From assembly GCA_021769625.1 (NCBI GenBank), contig JAETSN010000039.1, positions 1 to 41,334 on the forward strand: a stretch of DNA of 41,334 bases. Direction: 5' to 3'. The stretch comes from [Clostridium] symbiosum. Lineage in GTDB: Bacteria > Bacillota > Clostridia > Lachnospirales > Lachnospiraceae. Shown one piece after another: positions 32,269-40,855 of this stretch. The notes under the pieces are model-generated. The model searched no databases, had not been told where the DNA came from, and saw only the letters and a program-made list of their open reading frames with translations. The translations under genes and the position numbers were made by a program. The stretch's first letter is position 1. Every line of letters begins with the position of its first letter.

Positions 32269-33294
32269 CTACAGAATCGTCCTGATCCATCCTTCCGGCG
32301 CGTCAAGCCTGCCCATCTGGATACCTGTCAGTGTGTCATACAGTTTCTTTGTCACAGGCCCCATCTCATCCATACCGCTGGGCAGGCAGATCTCCTTGCC
32401 GTGATCAACGATCTTGCCGACCGGGGAGATCACCGCCGCAGTACCGCAGAGGCCGCATTCCGCAAAATCTTTCACTTCCTCAAAAAGCACTTCCCTCTCT
32501 TCCACTTCCATATCCAGATAGTGCTGTGCAACATATACAAGGGAGCGCCTTGTGATAGAGGGCAGAATACTGCTTGATTTCGGGGTTACAAGCTTGTTGT
32601 CCTTTGTGATGAAGATAAAGTTTGCACCGCCGGTCTCCTCCACTTTCGTCCTTGTCTGCGGATCAAGATACATATTCTCCGCGTATCCTTCCTCATGCGC
32701 CGTCACAATGGCATGCAGGCTCATCGCATAGTTTAGTCCGGCTTTGATATGTCCCGTGCCGTGCGGTGCCGCCCTGTCGAAATCACTCACCTTGATCGTC
32801 AGAGGCTTTGCGCCGCCTTTAAAATAAGGACCGACCGGTGTCACAAAAATACGGAACATATACTCATCGGCAGGTTTCACGCCGATCACCGGGTTCGTTC
32901 CCATCATGTAAGGACGGATATATAAAGTCGCGCCGGAACCGAACGGAGGCACATAAGCCGCATTCGCCTTTACCACTTCAACAACCGCATCTATAAATTT
33001 GTCTTCCGGAAATACCGGCATTTCCAGCCTCTTCGCGGAATCTGCCATTCTGGATGCGTTCAGATCAGGGCGGAAACATACGATATGTCCGTCTTCCGTC
33101 GTGTAGGCCTTCAATCCCTCAAAGATCGTCTGCGCATACTGGAACACGCCTGCGCATTCATTCAGGACGATGTTGGCGTCCGTCACGATAGCGCCCTCAT
33201 CCCACGCTCCGTTCTTATAGTTGGCTACAAATCTCGCATCTGTCTGAATGTAGCCGAAACCAAGATTTGACCAGTCAAGCTGCTTTTTCTCCAT
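32269..33294 (-). CDS. ilvE: Branched-chain amino acid aminotransferase
   Basis: This 341-residue class IV PLP enzyme has the cofactor lysine in GHIKAGLNYAMSL (Lys184) and EGLKAY, RPYMMGTNP, EETGGANFIFI and CGTAAVISPVG. The length and the motif set match the eukaryote-like BCAT branch. It interconverts leucine, isoleucine and valine with their keto acids. AAGGAGGAG precedes the ATG at 33294 by 7 nt; the earlier in-frame start adds 17 unmatched residues. No other ilv genes and no T-box leader are visible, so its control is not evident. Confidence 0.95.
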   Translation of the reverse strand: MEKKQLDWSNLGFGYIQTDARFVANYKNGAWDEGAIVTDANIVLNECAGVFQYAQTIFEGLKAYTTEDGHIVCFRPDLNASRMADSAKRLEMPVFPEDKFIDAVVEVVKANAAYVPPFGSGATLYIRPYMMGTNPVIGVKPADEYMFRIFVTPVGPYFKGGAKPLTIKVSDFDRAAPHGTGHIKAGLNYAMSLHAIVTAHEEGYAENMYLDPQTRTKVEETGGANFIFITKDNKLVTPKSSSILPSITRRSLVYVAQHYLDMEVEEREVLFEEVKDFAECGLCGTAAVISPVGKIVDHGKEICLPSGMDEMGPVTKKLYDTLTGIQMGRLDAPEGWIRTIL

Positions 33295-33398
33295 AATTTT
33301 CTCCTCCTTTGCAACCGTCTGCCTCTCACTTTTGGGGAGCAGCATATTTATTTTTCTTTATCTTAGTATAACCTTTGCCATTTGTCCAGATAAAGTGT

Positions 33399-33638
33399 TT
33401 AATTCTTTTCCATGATCCGCCTCGCCTCTTCTTTCGGCACCTTCGTCGACCAGCGGCAAACCGGGCAATACACATAGTATACCCTGCGATAGGGTATCAC
33501 CGGAATGAAAAACAGTGTGAACCATGACGTCCTTTTCATAAGTCGCCAGGTACTGTCGTTATTGCACCTGCTGCAATGCAGATAGCCCACATTCCCCAGA
33601 TCCTTATCCAGATCACGGAATCCCCATATAATAAACAT
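33399..33638 (-). CDS. Small zinc-ribbon protein
   Basis: A 79-residue protein with two CxxC pairs (HCSRCNN and YCPVCRW) around a hydrophobic stretch (WFTLFFIPVIPYRRVYYVY), the layout of small membrane-associated zinc-ribbon proteins of Clostridia. GGGAGG lies 8 nt before the ATG. Function unknown. It stands between ilvE and the DUF89 gene with short gaps. Confidence 0.8.
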   Translation of the reverse strand: MFIIWGFRDLDKDLGNVGYLHCSRCNNDSTWRLMKRTSWFTLFFIPVIPYRRVYYVYCPVCRWSTKVPKEEARRIMEKN

Positions 33639-33716
33639 ACTCTTTTCCTCCCCCGTTAATATTTTATCACTTTATTTCAAATAGTCCATATCCATCGCCC
33701 ACAAGCTGCCGTTAAT

Positions 33717-34592
33717 TTATGGGTTGATCTCCTTTTCCCTCACAAACATGCCTGTATTTTTCTCTACCTGGAACCGTCCCGAAAACCAGTCGCATTTACA
33801 GAGAAAAGAATAGTAGATATTTCTGCCGCATCCGTTCAGCGTCTCAAAGTTCGCCTGTCCCTTCGACAGGATGATGTCCGCCTGCTCCAAAACCGCCTTC
33901 GCCTCGTCCGACAGCATTTTTTCCACCGTTCCGCCTATGCCGGTGCCGTTGGGGATCACTTTCGCCACACTGCAAAGTCCCACCACCTCCGCATCTTCCA
34001 TCGTGACATCGTTTAAGACTTCCTCCCCGCGCACCATCACGTACACATCCAGATGGGGGAAGCGTTTCTTCAATTCCTTCAAAAACAGTTTGTCAAGCAC
34101 GATCTCCCCACAGTTATCCGCCAGCAGCAAAAACCGTTTCCCATTCTCACAATCCTGTAAAAGAGAATGATAAACCGCTTTGTCCAGTTCATTTTTCTCT
34201 TTATCCTGAAACAATTCCATAAATATTTTCTTTTCCACATTATGCATCGCGCCAAAGTCAATATAATTGCCGATCCGCGCATAGATGAGCGCCTGCGCCA
34301 GAGGATCTTCCGCGTTTAAAATATCTTCATACAGCGCATCTTCCATCGCCAGCACATACGCATTGTATTCCTTTTTTATCTCCGTATAATCCCTGATTTC
34401 CCCGAAATACCGCCTGTATACCTGATTGAACAGATACACCAGATACGGCGAGCTCGCATCGTCCCCGCTCTCCCCGATGATTTTCGTGATCTCTTTCATA
34501 TAAGCCGTATTCTTCTCTTCATCCGAGAACTGCAAAAGCCTTCGCTGCTGCTTATCCACCAGACAACTGATGCACATACTGTTTAAACGCAT
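33717..34592 (-). CDS. DUF89/ARMT1-like damage-control phosphatase family protein
   Basis: A 291-residue protein with the DUF89 hallmarks: MCISCLVDKQQR at the N-terminus, LLADNCGEIVLDKLF with the metal-binding Asp-Asn, VMVRGEEVLNDVTMEDAE and ADIILSKGQANFETL. Members are metal-dependent phosphatases that remove damaged or surplus phosphometabolites. The CxxC near the start is typical of the prokaryotic branch. It follows rlmI by 28 nt and is probably co-transcribed with rlmI and alkD. Confidence 0.9.
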   Translation of the reverse strand: MRLNSMCISCLVDKQQRRLLQFSDEEKNTAYMKEITKIIGESGDDASSPYLVYLFNQVYRRYFGEIRDYTEIKKEYNAYVLAMEDALYEDILNAEDPLAQALIYARIGNYIDFGAMHNVEKKIFMELFQDKEKNELDKAVYHSLLQDCENGKRFLLLADNCGEIVLDKLFLKELKKRFPHLDVYVMVRGEEVLNDVTMEDAEVVGLCSVAKVIPNGTGIGGTVEKMLSDEAKAVLEQADIILSKGQANFETLNGCGRNIYYSFLCKCDWFSGRFQVEKNTGMFVREKEINP

Positions 34593-34620
34593 ATGGATCC
34601 CTCCCTCTTTCGATCATTAT

Positions 34621-35868
34621 CTATCGTTCGCTCACTACCTGGAAAATATAAAATTTTAAATAATAGGATTCATCCGCCGCCCAGAGGATCGGATGGTCCG
34701 GCGCCTGTGTGTGAAATTCCACCTGCCGCAGACGTTTATGGGCTCCCCTTGCCGCTTCCCGGATCGTCTTTGCAAACAGTTCCTGTTCCATGAAGTGGGA
34801 GCAGGAACAGGTCGCAAGATATCCCCCGTCCTTCACCAGTTTCATGCCCCGCAGGTTGATCTCCCGATAACCTTTCACCGCATTCTTTGTCGCCTGTCTG
34901 GATTTTGTGAAAGCGGGCGGATCAAGGATCACCACATCGTACTGCTCCCCTTTCTCCTCCAGCTTCGGCAGCAGCTCAAAAACATCGGCGCACTCGAATA
35001 CCACCCTGTCTTCCAACCCGTTCAGCTTTGCATTTTCCCTTGCCTGCGCTATACCCAGTTCGGACGCATCCACACCGAGCACGGAATCCGCCCCCGCCAT
35101 ACCGGCATTCAGCGCGAAAGAACCCGTGTGCGTAAAGCAGTCCAACACACGTTTTCCCGGACAGAGTTTACGGATCGCCGCGCGGTTGTTTTTCTGGTCC
35201 AGAAAAAAGCCTGTTTTCTGTCCGTCTTTTACGTCCACCTGATAACGGACGCCGTTTTCCACGATCTCTGCTTTTGTATCGAAAGCTTCCCCGATAAAAC
35301 CTTTGCAGCGCTCCATCCCTTCCTGCAGACGTACTTTCGCATCACTGCGCTCATAGATGCCCCGGATTTCAACGCCATCTTCCGACAGCACTTTTTTCAG
35401 GCTTTCCAGCAATAACGGTTTTAACCTGTCAATTCCCAGCGCCAGAGATTCCACCACAAGGACATCCGAAAATTTATCCACCACCAGCCCCGGCAGAAAA
35501 TCCGCCTCGCCAAAGATCAGACGGCAGCTTCCGGTATCTATCACATTTTTGCGGTATTCCCATGCCGCTCTTACACGGTCCTCCAGAAAGGCCGGCGTGA
35601 TCCTGTTTTCCTTCCTGCGTGAAAGTATACGGATCCTGATTTTGGAAGCACTGTTGATAAAACCGTACCCCAGAAAATATCCGTCAAAATCTTCCACGGA
35701 AATTATATCTCCGTCCTCAAAAGCGCCTCTGACTTCGGCGATCTCATTATCGTAGATCCACAGCCCTCCGGCTTTCAGACTGCGCCCTTCCCCCTTTTTT
35801 AAAACCGCAGCGGCAGAACCTGCAAGATCCATATCCGATTTTAATTTTGTGATATCTATCGTATTCAT
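34621..35868 (-). CDS. rlmI: Class I SAM-dependent rRNA (cytosine-C5) methyltransferase, RlmI-like
   Basis: A 415-residue protein with an N-terminal PUA domain (about 10-90), the RlmI-type middle region (FGEADFLPGLVVDKFSDVLVV), then GQKTGFFLDQKNNR, the SAM loop VLDCFTHTGSFALNA and the catalytic region VILDPPAFTKSR. In E. coli, RlmI makes m5C1962 in 23S rRNA. The ATG at 35868 has AAGGAG 4 nt upstream and directly follows the AlkD stop by 8 nt; the frame runs on inside that gene but is unmatched there. Confidence 0.92.
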   Translation of the reverse strand: MNTIDITKLKSDMDLAGSAAAVLKKGEGRSLKAGGLWIYDNEIAEVRGAFEDGDIISVEDFDGYFLGYGFINSASKIRIRILSRRKENRITPAFLEDRVRAAWEYRKNVIDTGSCRLIFGEADFLPGLVVDKFSDVLVVESLALGIDRLKPLLLESLKKVLSEDGVEIRGIYERSDAKVRLQEGMERCKGFIGEAFDTKAEIVENGVRYQVDVKDGQKTGFFLDQKNNRAAIRKLCPGKRVLDCFTHTGSFALNAGMAGADSVLGVDASELGIAQARENAKLNGLEDRVVFECADVFELLPKLEEKGEQYDVVILDPPAFTKSRQATKNAVKGYREINLRGMKLVKDGGYLATCSCSHFMEQELFAKTIREAARGAHKRLRQVEFHTQAPDHPILWAADESYYLKFYIFQVVSER

Positions 35869-35876
35869 TCTTCTCC

Positions 35877-36668
35877 TTATTTCATCCGTTTTTCTTTCAG
35901 TTCGGCCAGCATATCCTTCTGCTCTTTCGTCAGCCGGAAACTCTCCCGGCATTTCTGCACTGTTTTTGCATAGGTGAATTCATCCAGATGATTCTCCGGG
36001 GAACCCATGTAGGCAAAGCTTTTCTCCCACTGTTTCACAAGGCAGACCGAGAGGGCCCATGCCACCGCCATTTTAACATAGTATCCCTCGTGGCGGATAC
36101 CGTCGAATATCCGCAGCAGCTCATCTATATATTCCGGCGTCACATAAAAATCCATCAGCATGACCACACCGAAACGCAGGTCAAACTCTTTATCCGAGCG
36201 CAGATACGGCTGCAAAAATTCCCACATCAGTTCCGGCTGTTTTTTCGTCTGTTTCAGGCCGGCACAGAAACTGTCGCAGAGGGACCAGTTATCGATCCGC
36301 GCCACATACCTTCTGATATAGGGAAACAGCACATCCAGTTTTTCCTTCATGCATCCGATCACCATGCCGTACAGCATCAGCTCCTCCATATAGCGGATAT
36401 CCTCCGCAGGATTTTCCGCCATCATGCTTTCCGGGTCTTTACTGCTATCCTGCACTCCGAACCCTTCCGCCTCCAGATCAGCCAACGCATTGTCCAGATA
36501 TTCCCTGCCCTCTGTCCGCGCAATCTTCTTTGCGAGTTCACGTATCTTCGGCAGACGCACGCCGAGCATCGCCGCCTCCCGTCCCAAAAGGGAACCGGAA
36601 AATTTCGCGTAGTCAGGCTCTGACATATCCACGAGAAGTTTCCTCACCTTTTCCTTCGTATATTCCAT
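35877..36668 (-). CDS. AlkD-like DNA alkylation repair protein
   Basis: A 263-residue all-helical HEAT-like repeat protein with the AlkD family pattern (LPKIRELAKKIAR, RRYVARIDNWSLCDSF with the catalytic-site Asp-Asn-Trp, WEFLQPYLRSDKEFDLRFGVVMLMDFY, VKMAVAWALSVCLVK). Such proteins excise N3- and N7-alkylpurines. AGGAGGG stands ahead of the ATG. It leads the unit alkD, rlmI, DUF89. Confidence 0.9.
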   Translation of the reverse strand: MEYTKEKVRKLLVDMSEPDYAKFSGSLLGREAAMLGVRLPKIRELAKKIARTEGREYLDNALADLEAEGFGVQDSSKDPESMMAENPAEDIRYMEELMLYGMVIGCMKEKLDVLFPYIRRYVARIDNWSLCDSFCAGLKQTKKQPELMWEFLQPYLRSDKEFDLRFGVVMLMDFYVTPEYIDELLRIFDGIRHEGYYVKMAVAWALSVCLVKQWEKSFAYMGSPENHLDEFTYAKTVQKCRESFRLTKEQKDMLAELKEKRMK

Positions 36669-36850
36669 CTGAACCCTCCTTCACAATATATCTTACGGCC
36701 TCTGATGCACATGTGTCCGAACTCAGAAAAGTCCCTGATATTCCGTCCCGAATTTTATCATAAATGCAGCACAGGTTCAAGGCGCAGCATCAAAGTTGTC
36801 ATATGATCGTCAGACGTTCTGTTTCTATTTTGCAGGAATAAAATTCGCTC

Positions 36851-36880
36851 TTGACAAGCATGCCCCAAATAAGGTATTAT
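36851..36880 (+). promoter_or_regulatory. Promoter of tRNA-Pro
   Basis: TTGACA (36851-36856), 18-nt spacer, TATTAT (36875-36880), start expected near 36887. The sequence between the alkD start and this site (36669-36850) shows nothing else I can support. Confidence 0.75.
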
Positions 36881-36914
36881 CATAGTTGTTGCGAATATAT
36901 TAATTTCAATTTAT

Positions 36915-36988
36915 CGGCGCGTGGCTCAGCTTGGTAGAGCGCTGCGTTCGGGACGCAGAGGTCGCAAGTTCAAATCTTGTCGCGCCGA
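36915..36988 (+). tRNA. tRNA-Pro (anticodon CGG)
   Basis: A 74-nt cloverleaf. The acceptor CGGCGCG pairs with CGCGCCG, the anticodon loop is TTCGGGA with anticodon CGG, and the T arm is GCAAGTTCAAATCTTGT. The discriminator is A and no CCA is encoded. It reads CCG codons. It has its own promoter and a strong terminator. Confidence 0.95.
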
Positions 36989-36992
36989 TTTT

Positions 36993-37042
36993 AAAAAAGA
37001 TACTGCAAAGCCTCATTTTGTGTGCTTTGCAGTATCTTTTTT
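36993..37042. terminator. Strong bidirectional terminator between tRNA-Pro and metQ
   Basis: A perfect 19-bp stem (36993-37011 with 37024-37042) with a 12-nt loop. The stem ends in AAAAAA on one side and TTTTTT on the other, so it can end both the tRNA-Pro transcript and the convergent metQ transcript. Confidence 0.92.
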
Positions 37043-37090
37043 ATGTATCCGAAAGCCGAATTTTATGACTCCCTGTCAGTTCTTTGCCAT

Positions 37091-38020
37091 TTACTCAAAC
37101 GGAATGACTGCTCCATCATAGTTATCATTAATGTACTGTTTGATCTCATCGGACTTCAGCGCATCTACCAGCGCCTTAATGCCTTCACTGTTTTCATTGC
37201 CCTCCGCTACCGCGATCACATTCACATAGGTCTTTGCCGCTTCGGAGTCAGCGCTCTCATAGGCGATGGAATCCTTCGCAACGCTGAAGCCTGCCTGCAG
37301 TGCATAGTTGCCGTTCAGCACAACATAAGCTACCTCGTCCACAACTCTGGGCACCTGTGCCGCCTCCAGTTCCTGAATCTCAAGGTTGTGAGGATTTTCC
37401 ACGATATCCTGTACCGTCGCCGTCAGGCCCGCGCCGTCTTTTAACTTGATCAGCCCGTTGTCCTGCAGCAGCAGCAGCGCTCTCGCCTCGTTTGTGGTAT
37501 CGTTAGGTACTGCGATCACATCGCTGTCAGCCACTTCGTCCAGGCTCTTTTTTGTGCCGGGATAAATACCGAAAGGCTCATAGTGGATGCCGCCCGCATT
37601 CACCAGATGTGTCCCTCTTTCCGCGTTAAACTCATCCAGATAAGGAATATGCTGGAAATAGTTTGCATCCAGTTCCCCGCTGTCTACTACCTGATTCGGC
37701 AGTACATAGTCATCGAAAACCGTAACTTCCAGATTCCAGCCCTGCTCTGCCAGGATCGGCTTTGCCGCCTCCAGAATCTCCGCATGGGGTGTCGGGGACG
37801 CCGCCACCGTGATGGTTCCCTTCTCCTCAACTGCCGCTTCTTCCGCAGATGCCTCTTCCTCTGCCGGTGCTGTTTCCTCATCAGAAGCCGCCGCTTCCTC
37901 CGCGGGCTCCTCCAATGTCGGTTTCACATCTGCCGTATCCTCTTTTGCGCCGCCGCAGCCTGTCAGGATTCCCGCAGCCAGCACGCCTGTCAAAAGAACT
38001 GCCAATGCTTTTTTCTTCAT
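37091..38020 (-). CDS. metQ: MetQ/NlpA family substrate-binding lipoprotein
   Basis: A 309-residue lipoprotein. The signal peptide ends in the lipobox LTGCGG, so Cys22 is lipidated. A Glu/Ala-rich low-complexity linker (about 25-70) spans the wall. The NlpA-type binding domain follows (GTITVAASPTPHAEILE, NYFQHIPYLDEFN, IPNDTTNEARAL-like VPNDTTNEARALLLL). It captures methionine or a related amino acid for an ABC importer. No metN or metI gene adjoins, so it must share a transporter encoded elsewhere. AGAGGAGG lies 7 nt before the ATG. Upstream is a palindrome and a LysR gene, probably its regulator. Confidence 0.93.
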   Translation of the reverse strand: MKKKALAVLLTGVLAAGILTGCGGAKEDTADVKPTLEEPAEEAAASDEETAPAEEEASAEEAAVEEKGTITVAASPTPHAEILEAAKPILAEQGWNLEVTVFDDYVLPNQVVDSGELDANYFQHIPYLDEFNAERGTHLVNAGGIHYEPFGIYPGTKKSLDEVADSDVIAVPNDTTNEARALLLLQDNGLIKLKDGAGLTATVQDIVENPHNLEIQELEAAQVPRVVDEVAYVVLNGNYALQAGFSVAKDSIAYESADSEAAKTYVNVIAVAEGNENSEGIKALVDALKSDEIKQYINDNYDGAVIPFE

Positions 38021-38149
38021 AATATTTCCTCCTCTTATCTCTGTTTTGCGGATACCCTTCGCATCCGCCGTCATCTCTTACTTTTGCTGACAATGAAGAG
38101 TATACATCCAATCCTGAAAAAAAGCTAATACACGAAACCTTTACTCGGC

Positions 38150-38166
38150 TATAGGTTTTTCCTATA
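38150..38166. promoter_or_regulatory. Likely LysR operator upstream of metQ
   Basis: A perfect 17-bp palindrome TATAGG-TTTTT-CCTATA. A possible metQ -10 (TATACT on the minus strand, 38099-38104) puts the palindrome centre near -66, where LysR-type activators hold their main site. The outer TATAG..CTATA and total length recall the MetR/MtaR-type box of streptococci (recalled, not checked). It lies 46 bp past the lysR stop. Confidence 0.6.
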
Positions 38167-38211
38167 TCCGACAACCTTTGAATACGGCATTCTGTATCCT
38201 ACCCCTGCATC

Positions 38212-39117
38212 CTACATCGCCATCTCCTGATATTCCTTCAGTTCCTCAATATACAGCTTCCCGATCTTGCTGACCTTCTGCCCCTTCCGCACAATATAGC
38301 CGATCCGCATCCGCTCCGTCTCTTTTAACGGCACCGCCGTATAGTCGCTTCCATTCAACTCCTCACAGATAATACCCGAGCAGAGCGTATAGGCGTTCAG
38401 CCCCACCATCAGGTTTAAGAGCGTTGCCCTGTCGTTTGCCTTGATCAGCCTCCTATACTCATAATCGCTCTTCATCTCCTCCGCCAGAAACAGGGAATGA
38501 TATTTTCCCTGATCAAAAGAAAGGCACGGATAATCATCCAGCTCTTCCATCGAGATCACTTTCTGCCCCGCCAGCGGATGTCCTGCCCAGAGATAGACAA
38601 AAGTATTACAGGAAAACAGTTCCTTAAACTCCAGCCCGTTTTCCTGTATCGTTTTCATCATGACTTTTTCATTAAAATCATTCAAATATAATACGCCGAT
38701 CTCGCTTTTAAAAGACCTGACATTTGTGATGACATCATAGGTAGTAGTCTCGTGCACCGCATACTCGTAGCGTTCCATTCCCAGTTTTTTTACCGTCTCC
38801 ACAAAAGCCTTCACGGCAAACGTATAGTGCTGGGTGGATACGCTGAATTTTTCCTTTTTCTTTTTCCCGATATATCTGCTCTGCAGCAGGCCGAACTGCT
38901 CGGTCACCTGCCTTGCATAACCCAAAAACTCCTCTCCCTCCGGCGTGATGCTGATGCCCCGGTTGGAGCGCAGGAAAATTTCAATGCCAATCTCCGTTTC
39001 CAGTTCTTTCATCGTCTCCGACAGGCTCGGCTGTGAAATGAAGAGCTGCTTTGCCGCCTCATTCATGGAACCGCAGTCCGCGATCGTCAGCGCATATTTT
39101 AATTGCTGCAGGGTCAA
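38212..39117 (-). CDS. LysR family transcriptional regulator
   Basis: A 301-residue regulator. The N-terminal winged helix-turn-helix (LQQLKYALTIADCGSMNEAAKQLFISQPSLSETM-type, about 1-60) is classic LysR, followed by the two-lobed periplasmic-binding-like effector domain. The start codon is TTG with GGAGAGGGAG 6 nt upstream. It lies directly upstream of metQ on the same strand, with a palindromic site between them. The likely role is control of methionine or cysteine-linked uptake through metQ, inferred from position only. Confidence 0.92.
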   Translation of the reverse strand: MTLQQLKYALTIADCGSMNEAAKQLFISQPSLSETMKELETEIGIEIFLRSNRGISITPEGEEFLGYARQVTEQFGLLQSRYIGKKKKEKFSVSTQHYTFAVKAFVETVKKLGMERYEYAVHETTTYDVITNVRSFKSEIGVLYLNDFNEKVMMKTIQENGLEFKELFSCNTFVYLWAGHPLAGQKVISMEELDDYPCLSFDQGKYHSLFLAEEMKSDYEYRRLIKANDRATLLNLMVGLNAYTLCSGIICEELNGSDYTAVPLKETERMRIGYIVRKGQKVSKIGKLYIEELKEYQEMAM

Positions 39118-39154
39118 TTTTTACTCCCTCTCCTGTACACAGGCTCCTGTGCGG

Positions 39155-39460
39155 TCATAAAATATTGTCAAGGTCAATCGGCTCATAGCGGGTAAATATC
39201 TTATCCTCCCCGCACACATGCTTTGTCCCGTCCTCATCAATGATGATATAATCCCCCTCATTGATAAAAGTACGCCCTCTGCGGTGGAATATGTAGGGAC
39301 ATACGATCGTTCCGTCAGGCCTTGTCACCTTGATCAGATTATCTGTCACGATCCAGATTTTTGTCACGATATCCGACCAAAGTTCATATCCGTCCTCCAG
39401 GCCTTTTCCCTGCTCATATTTCACTACTTCCGCTTCTATCGGTGTTCTTCTGCACTTCAT
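39155..39460 (-). CDS. Small PGDYG-like protein
   Basis: A 101-residue protein. It opens MKCRRTPIEAEVVKYE and closes with EGDYIIIDEDGTKHVCGEDKIFTRYEPI, the pattern of small proteins common in phages and Firmicute genomes that open with R-K-x-P-V-x-V-E-A and close with a P-G-D-Y segment. Function unknown. GGGGG lies 7 nt before the ATG; the 22 codons upstream are unmatched. It has its own promoter (39515-39543) and precedes the LysR gene by 37 nt. No other phage genes are near, so a domesticated origin is possible. Confidence 0.72.
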   Translation of the reverse strand: MKCRRTPIEAEVVKYEQGKGLEDGYELWSDIVTKIWIVTDNLIKVTRPDGTIVCPYIFHRRGRTFINEGDYIIIDEDGTKHVCGEDKIFTRYEPIDLDNIL

Positions 39461-39514
39461 AACGCAACCCCCTTTTATGTCTAAATGTATACCTGCCGTC
39501 CGGCTGTCATTTAC

Positions 39515-39543
39515 AGTATAATACATTTCAAGAGCTTTGACAA
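39515..39543 (-). promoter_or_regulatory. Promoter of the PGDYG-like gene
   Basis: Minus-strand TTGTCA (39538-39543), 17-nt spacer, TATACT (39515-39520). It lies 20 nt from the group II intron end, so the intron sits just upstream of it. Confidence 0.7.
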
Positions 39544-39609
39544 AACTTTCTTGACAAAAAACGATCGAGTAGGAGGAAATTTCTCTGATTGAGAAATTTC
39601 CGACCTCTC

Positions 39610-39645
39610 ACACCACCGTGCGTACCGTTCGGTACACGGCGGTTC
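39610..39645 (-). ncRNA. Group II intron domain V
   Basis: A 36-nt hairpin GAACCGCCGTGTACC-GAAC-GGTACGCACGGTGGTGT on the minus strand, with the GNRA-like tetraloop and two-base bulge of the catalytic domain. It begins just after the reverse transcriptase stop codon, and a second hairpin (domain VI) follows. Confidence 0.8.
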
Positions 39646-39652
39646 AATCAAC

Positions 39653-40855
39653 TTAACATGTGACACACCTTGCGGTGTAGTGGGCTATCCTGTTTCCTGT
39701 ATTTGCCACTTTATGTGCCGCCCATCTGGGCACTCCCAGCTTTACAGGGTTCTTTTCTTTGTTCTTTGGCGTTTTCCAGTGTTTCCAGATACACATACGG
39801 AACCGATAGCGGATTTGACTGTCTAATCGTTCGCATAACCTTTTCATGCTGCCGATTTTGAAGTAGTTAATCCATCCCCGGATAAGCCGGTTAAGCTTCC
39901 TGACCTTATAGCCGTTGCTCACTCCCCAGCTCCTGCAAGTGTATTTCTTCATCTGCGCCCTGAACTTTGCTACCGCTTTAGGATGTGGTCTGGCTTTGTA
40001 CCCTCTGGCAAATGAGTCATAGTAAAATCCAAATCCCAGATATTTAATCCCCTTGGGCTTGTCCACCCTGCTTTTCTCCGCATTTACTTTCAATCCGAGC
40101 TTCTCCTCAATAAATCGGGTGATGCTCTTCATTACCCGTTCTGCCGCCGGTCTGCTCCCGACCATTATGATTAGGTCGTCTGCATATCGGACGAATGAGA
40201 GCCCTCTTGCTTCCAGTTCTTTGTCCAGTTCGTTCAACATAATATTCGCTAATAACGGCGATATGTTTCCTCCCTGTGGTGTGCCGACTACCGTATCTTC
40301 ATACTCATCGTCTATCATCACCCCGCTGACCAGAAACTTCCTTACTACCGATATGACATCTCCGTCCTTTATTGTCCGTCCGAAGATCGTCATCAGCTTG
40401 TCGTGGCCTACTGTGTCAAAGAACTTTGCAAGGTCGATGTCCACTATCCAGCTGTGTCCGTCATTCATCATCTCCAGTGCTTTCAGGACTGCCTGTTGTG
40501 CGCATCGGTTCGGTCTGAACCCGTAACTGTGGTCGTGAAACTGTTCCTCAAATATCGGAGTGAGTACCTGCGCTACCGCCTGTTGCACAAATCTGTCAAC
40601 TGCTGTGGGTACTCCCAGCTTCCTTATCCCGCCCTCTGGTTTTGGTATCTCCACCCTGCGGACTGGCTGCGGCTTGTACTTGCGTGTCCGCAGCTTCTCC
40701 CTGATACTTTCGCCGTTTTCCGAAAGGTATGCGCCCAGTTCTTCGACTGTCATTCCGTCAACGCCTGCCGCCCCTTTGTTCCTTACGACTTGCAGATATG
40801 CCGCTTTGAGATTATCTCTGCTTAGTATCTGCTCCATGAGACTACTTGTGTCCAT
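39653..40855 (-). CDS. ltrA: Group II intron reverse transcriptase/maturase
   Basis: A 400-residue RT. The N-terminal block (MDTSSLMEQILSRDNLKAAY), then RT0-RT2 (NKGAAGVDGM, RRVEIPKPEGG), GVPTAVDRFVQQAV, the catalytic YADD (FVRYADDLIIM) and the maturase X domain (LNRLIRGWINYF). The DNA endonuclease domain is absent; the protein ends early in HYTARCVTC. It helps splice the intron and primes its copying into DNA. AAAGGA lies 8 nt before the ATG at 40855; the frame extends 30 codons further in intron RNA. Confidence 0.95.
   Translation of the reverse strand: MDTSSLMEQILSRDNLKAAYLQVVRNKGAAGVDGMTVEELGAYLSENGESIREKLRTRKYKPQPVRRVEIPKPEGGIRKLGVPTAVDRFVQQAVAQVLTPIFEEQFHDHSYGFRPNRCAQQAVLKALEMMNDGHSWIVDIDLAKFFDTVGHDKLMTIFGRTIKDGDVISVVRKFLVSGVMIDDEYEDTVVGTPQGGNISPLLANIMLNELDKELEARGLSFVRYADDLIIMVGSRPAAERVMKSITRFIEEKLGLKVNAEKSRVDKPKGIKYLGFGFYYDSFARGYKARPHPKAVAKFRAQMKKYTCRSWGVSNGYKVRKLNRLIRGWINYFKIGSMKRLCERLDSQIRYRFRMCIWKHWKTPKNKEKNPVKLGVPRWAAHKVANTGNRIAHYTARCVTC

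Noticed and set aside
37091-38211. SAM riboswitch or T-box ahead of metQ
   Set aside because: The 191-nt region shows no T-box sequence, no kink-turn or terminator hairpin arrangement; only the LysR-type palindrome stands out.
39155-39460. Prophage remnant
   Set aside because: The PGDYG-like gene alone is not enough: no integrase, structural, lysis or replication genes and no attachment repeats are visible around it.
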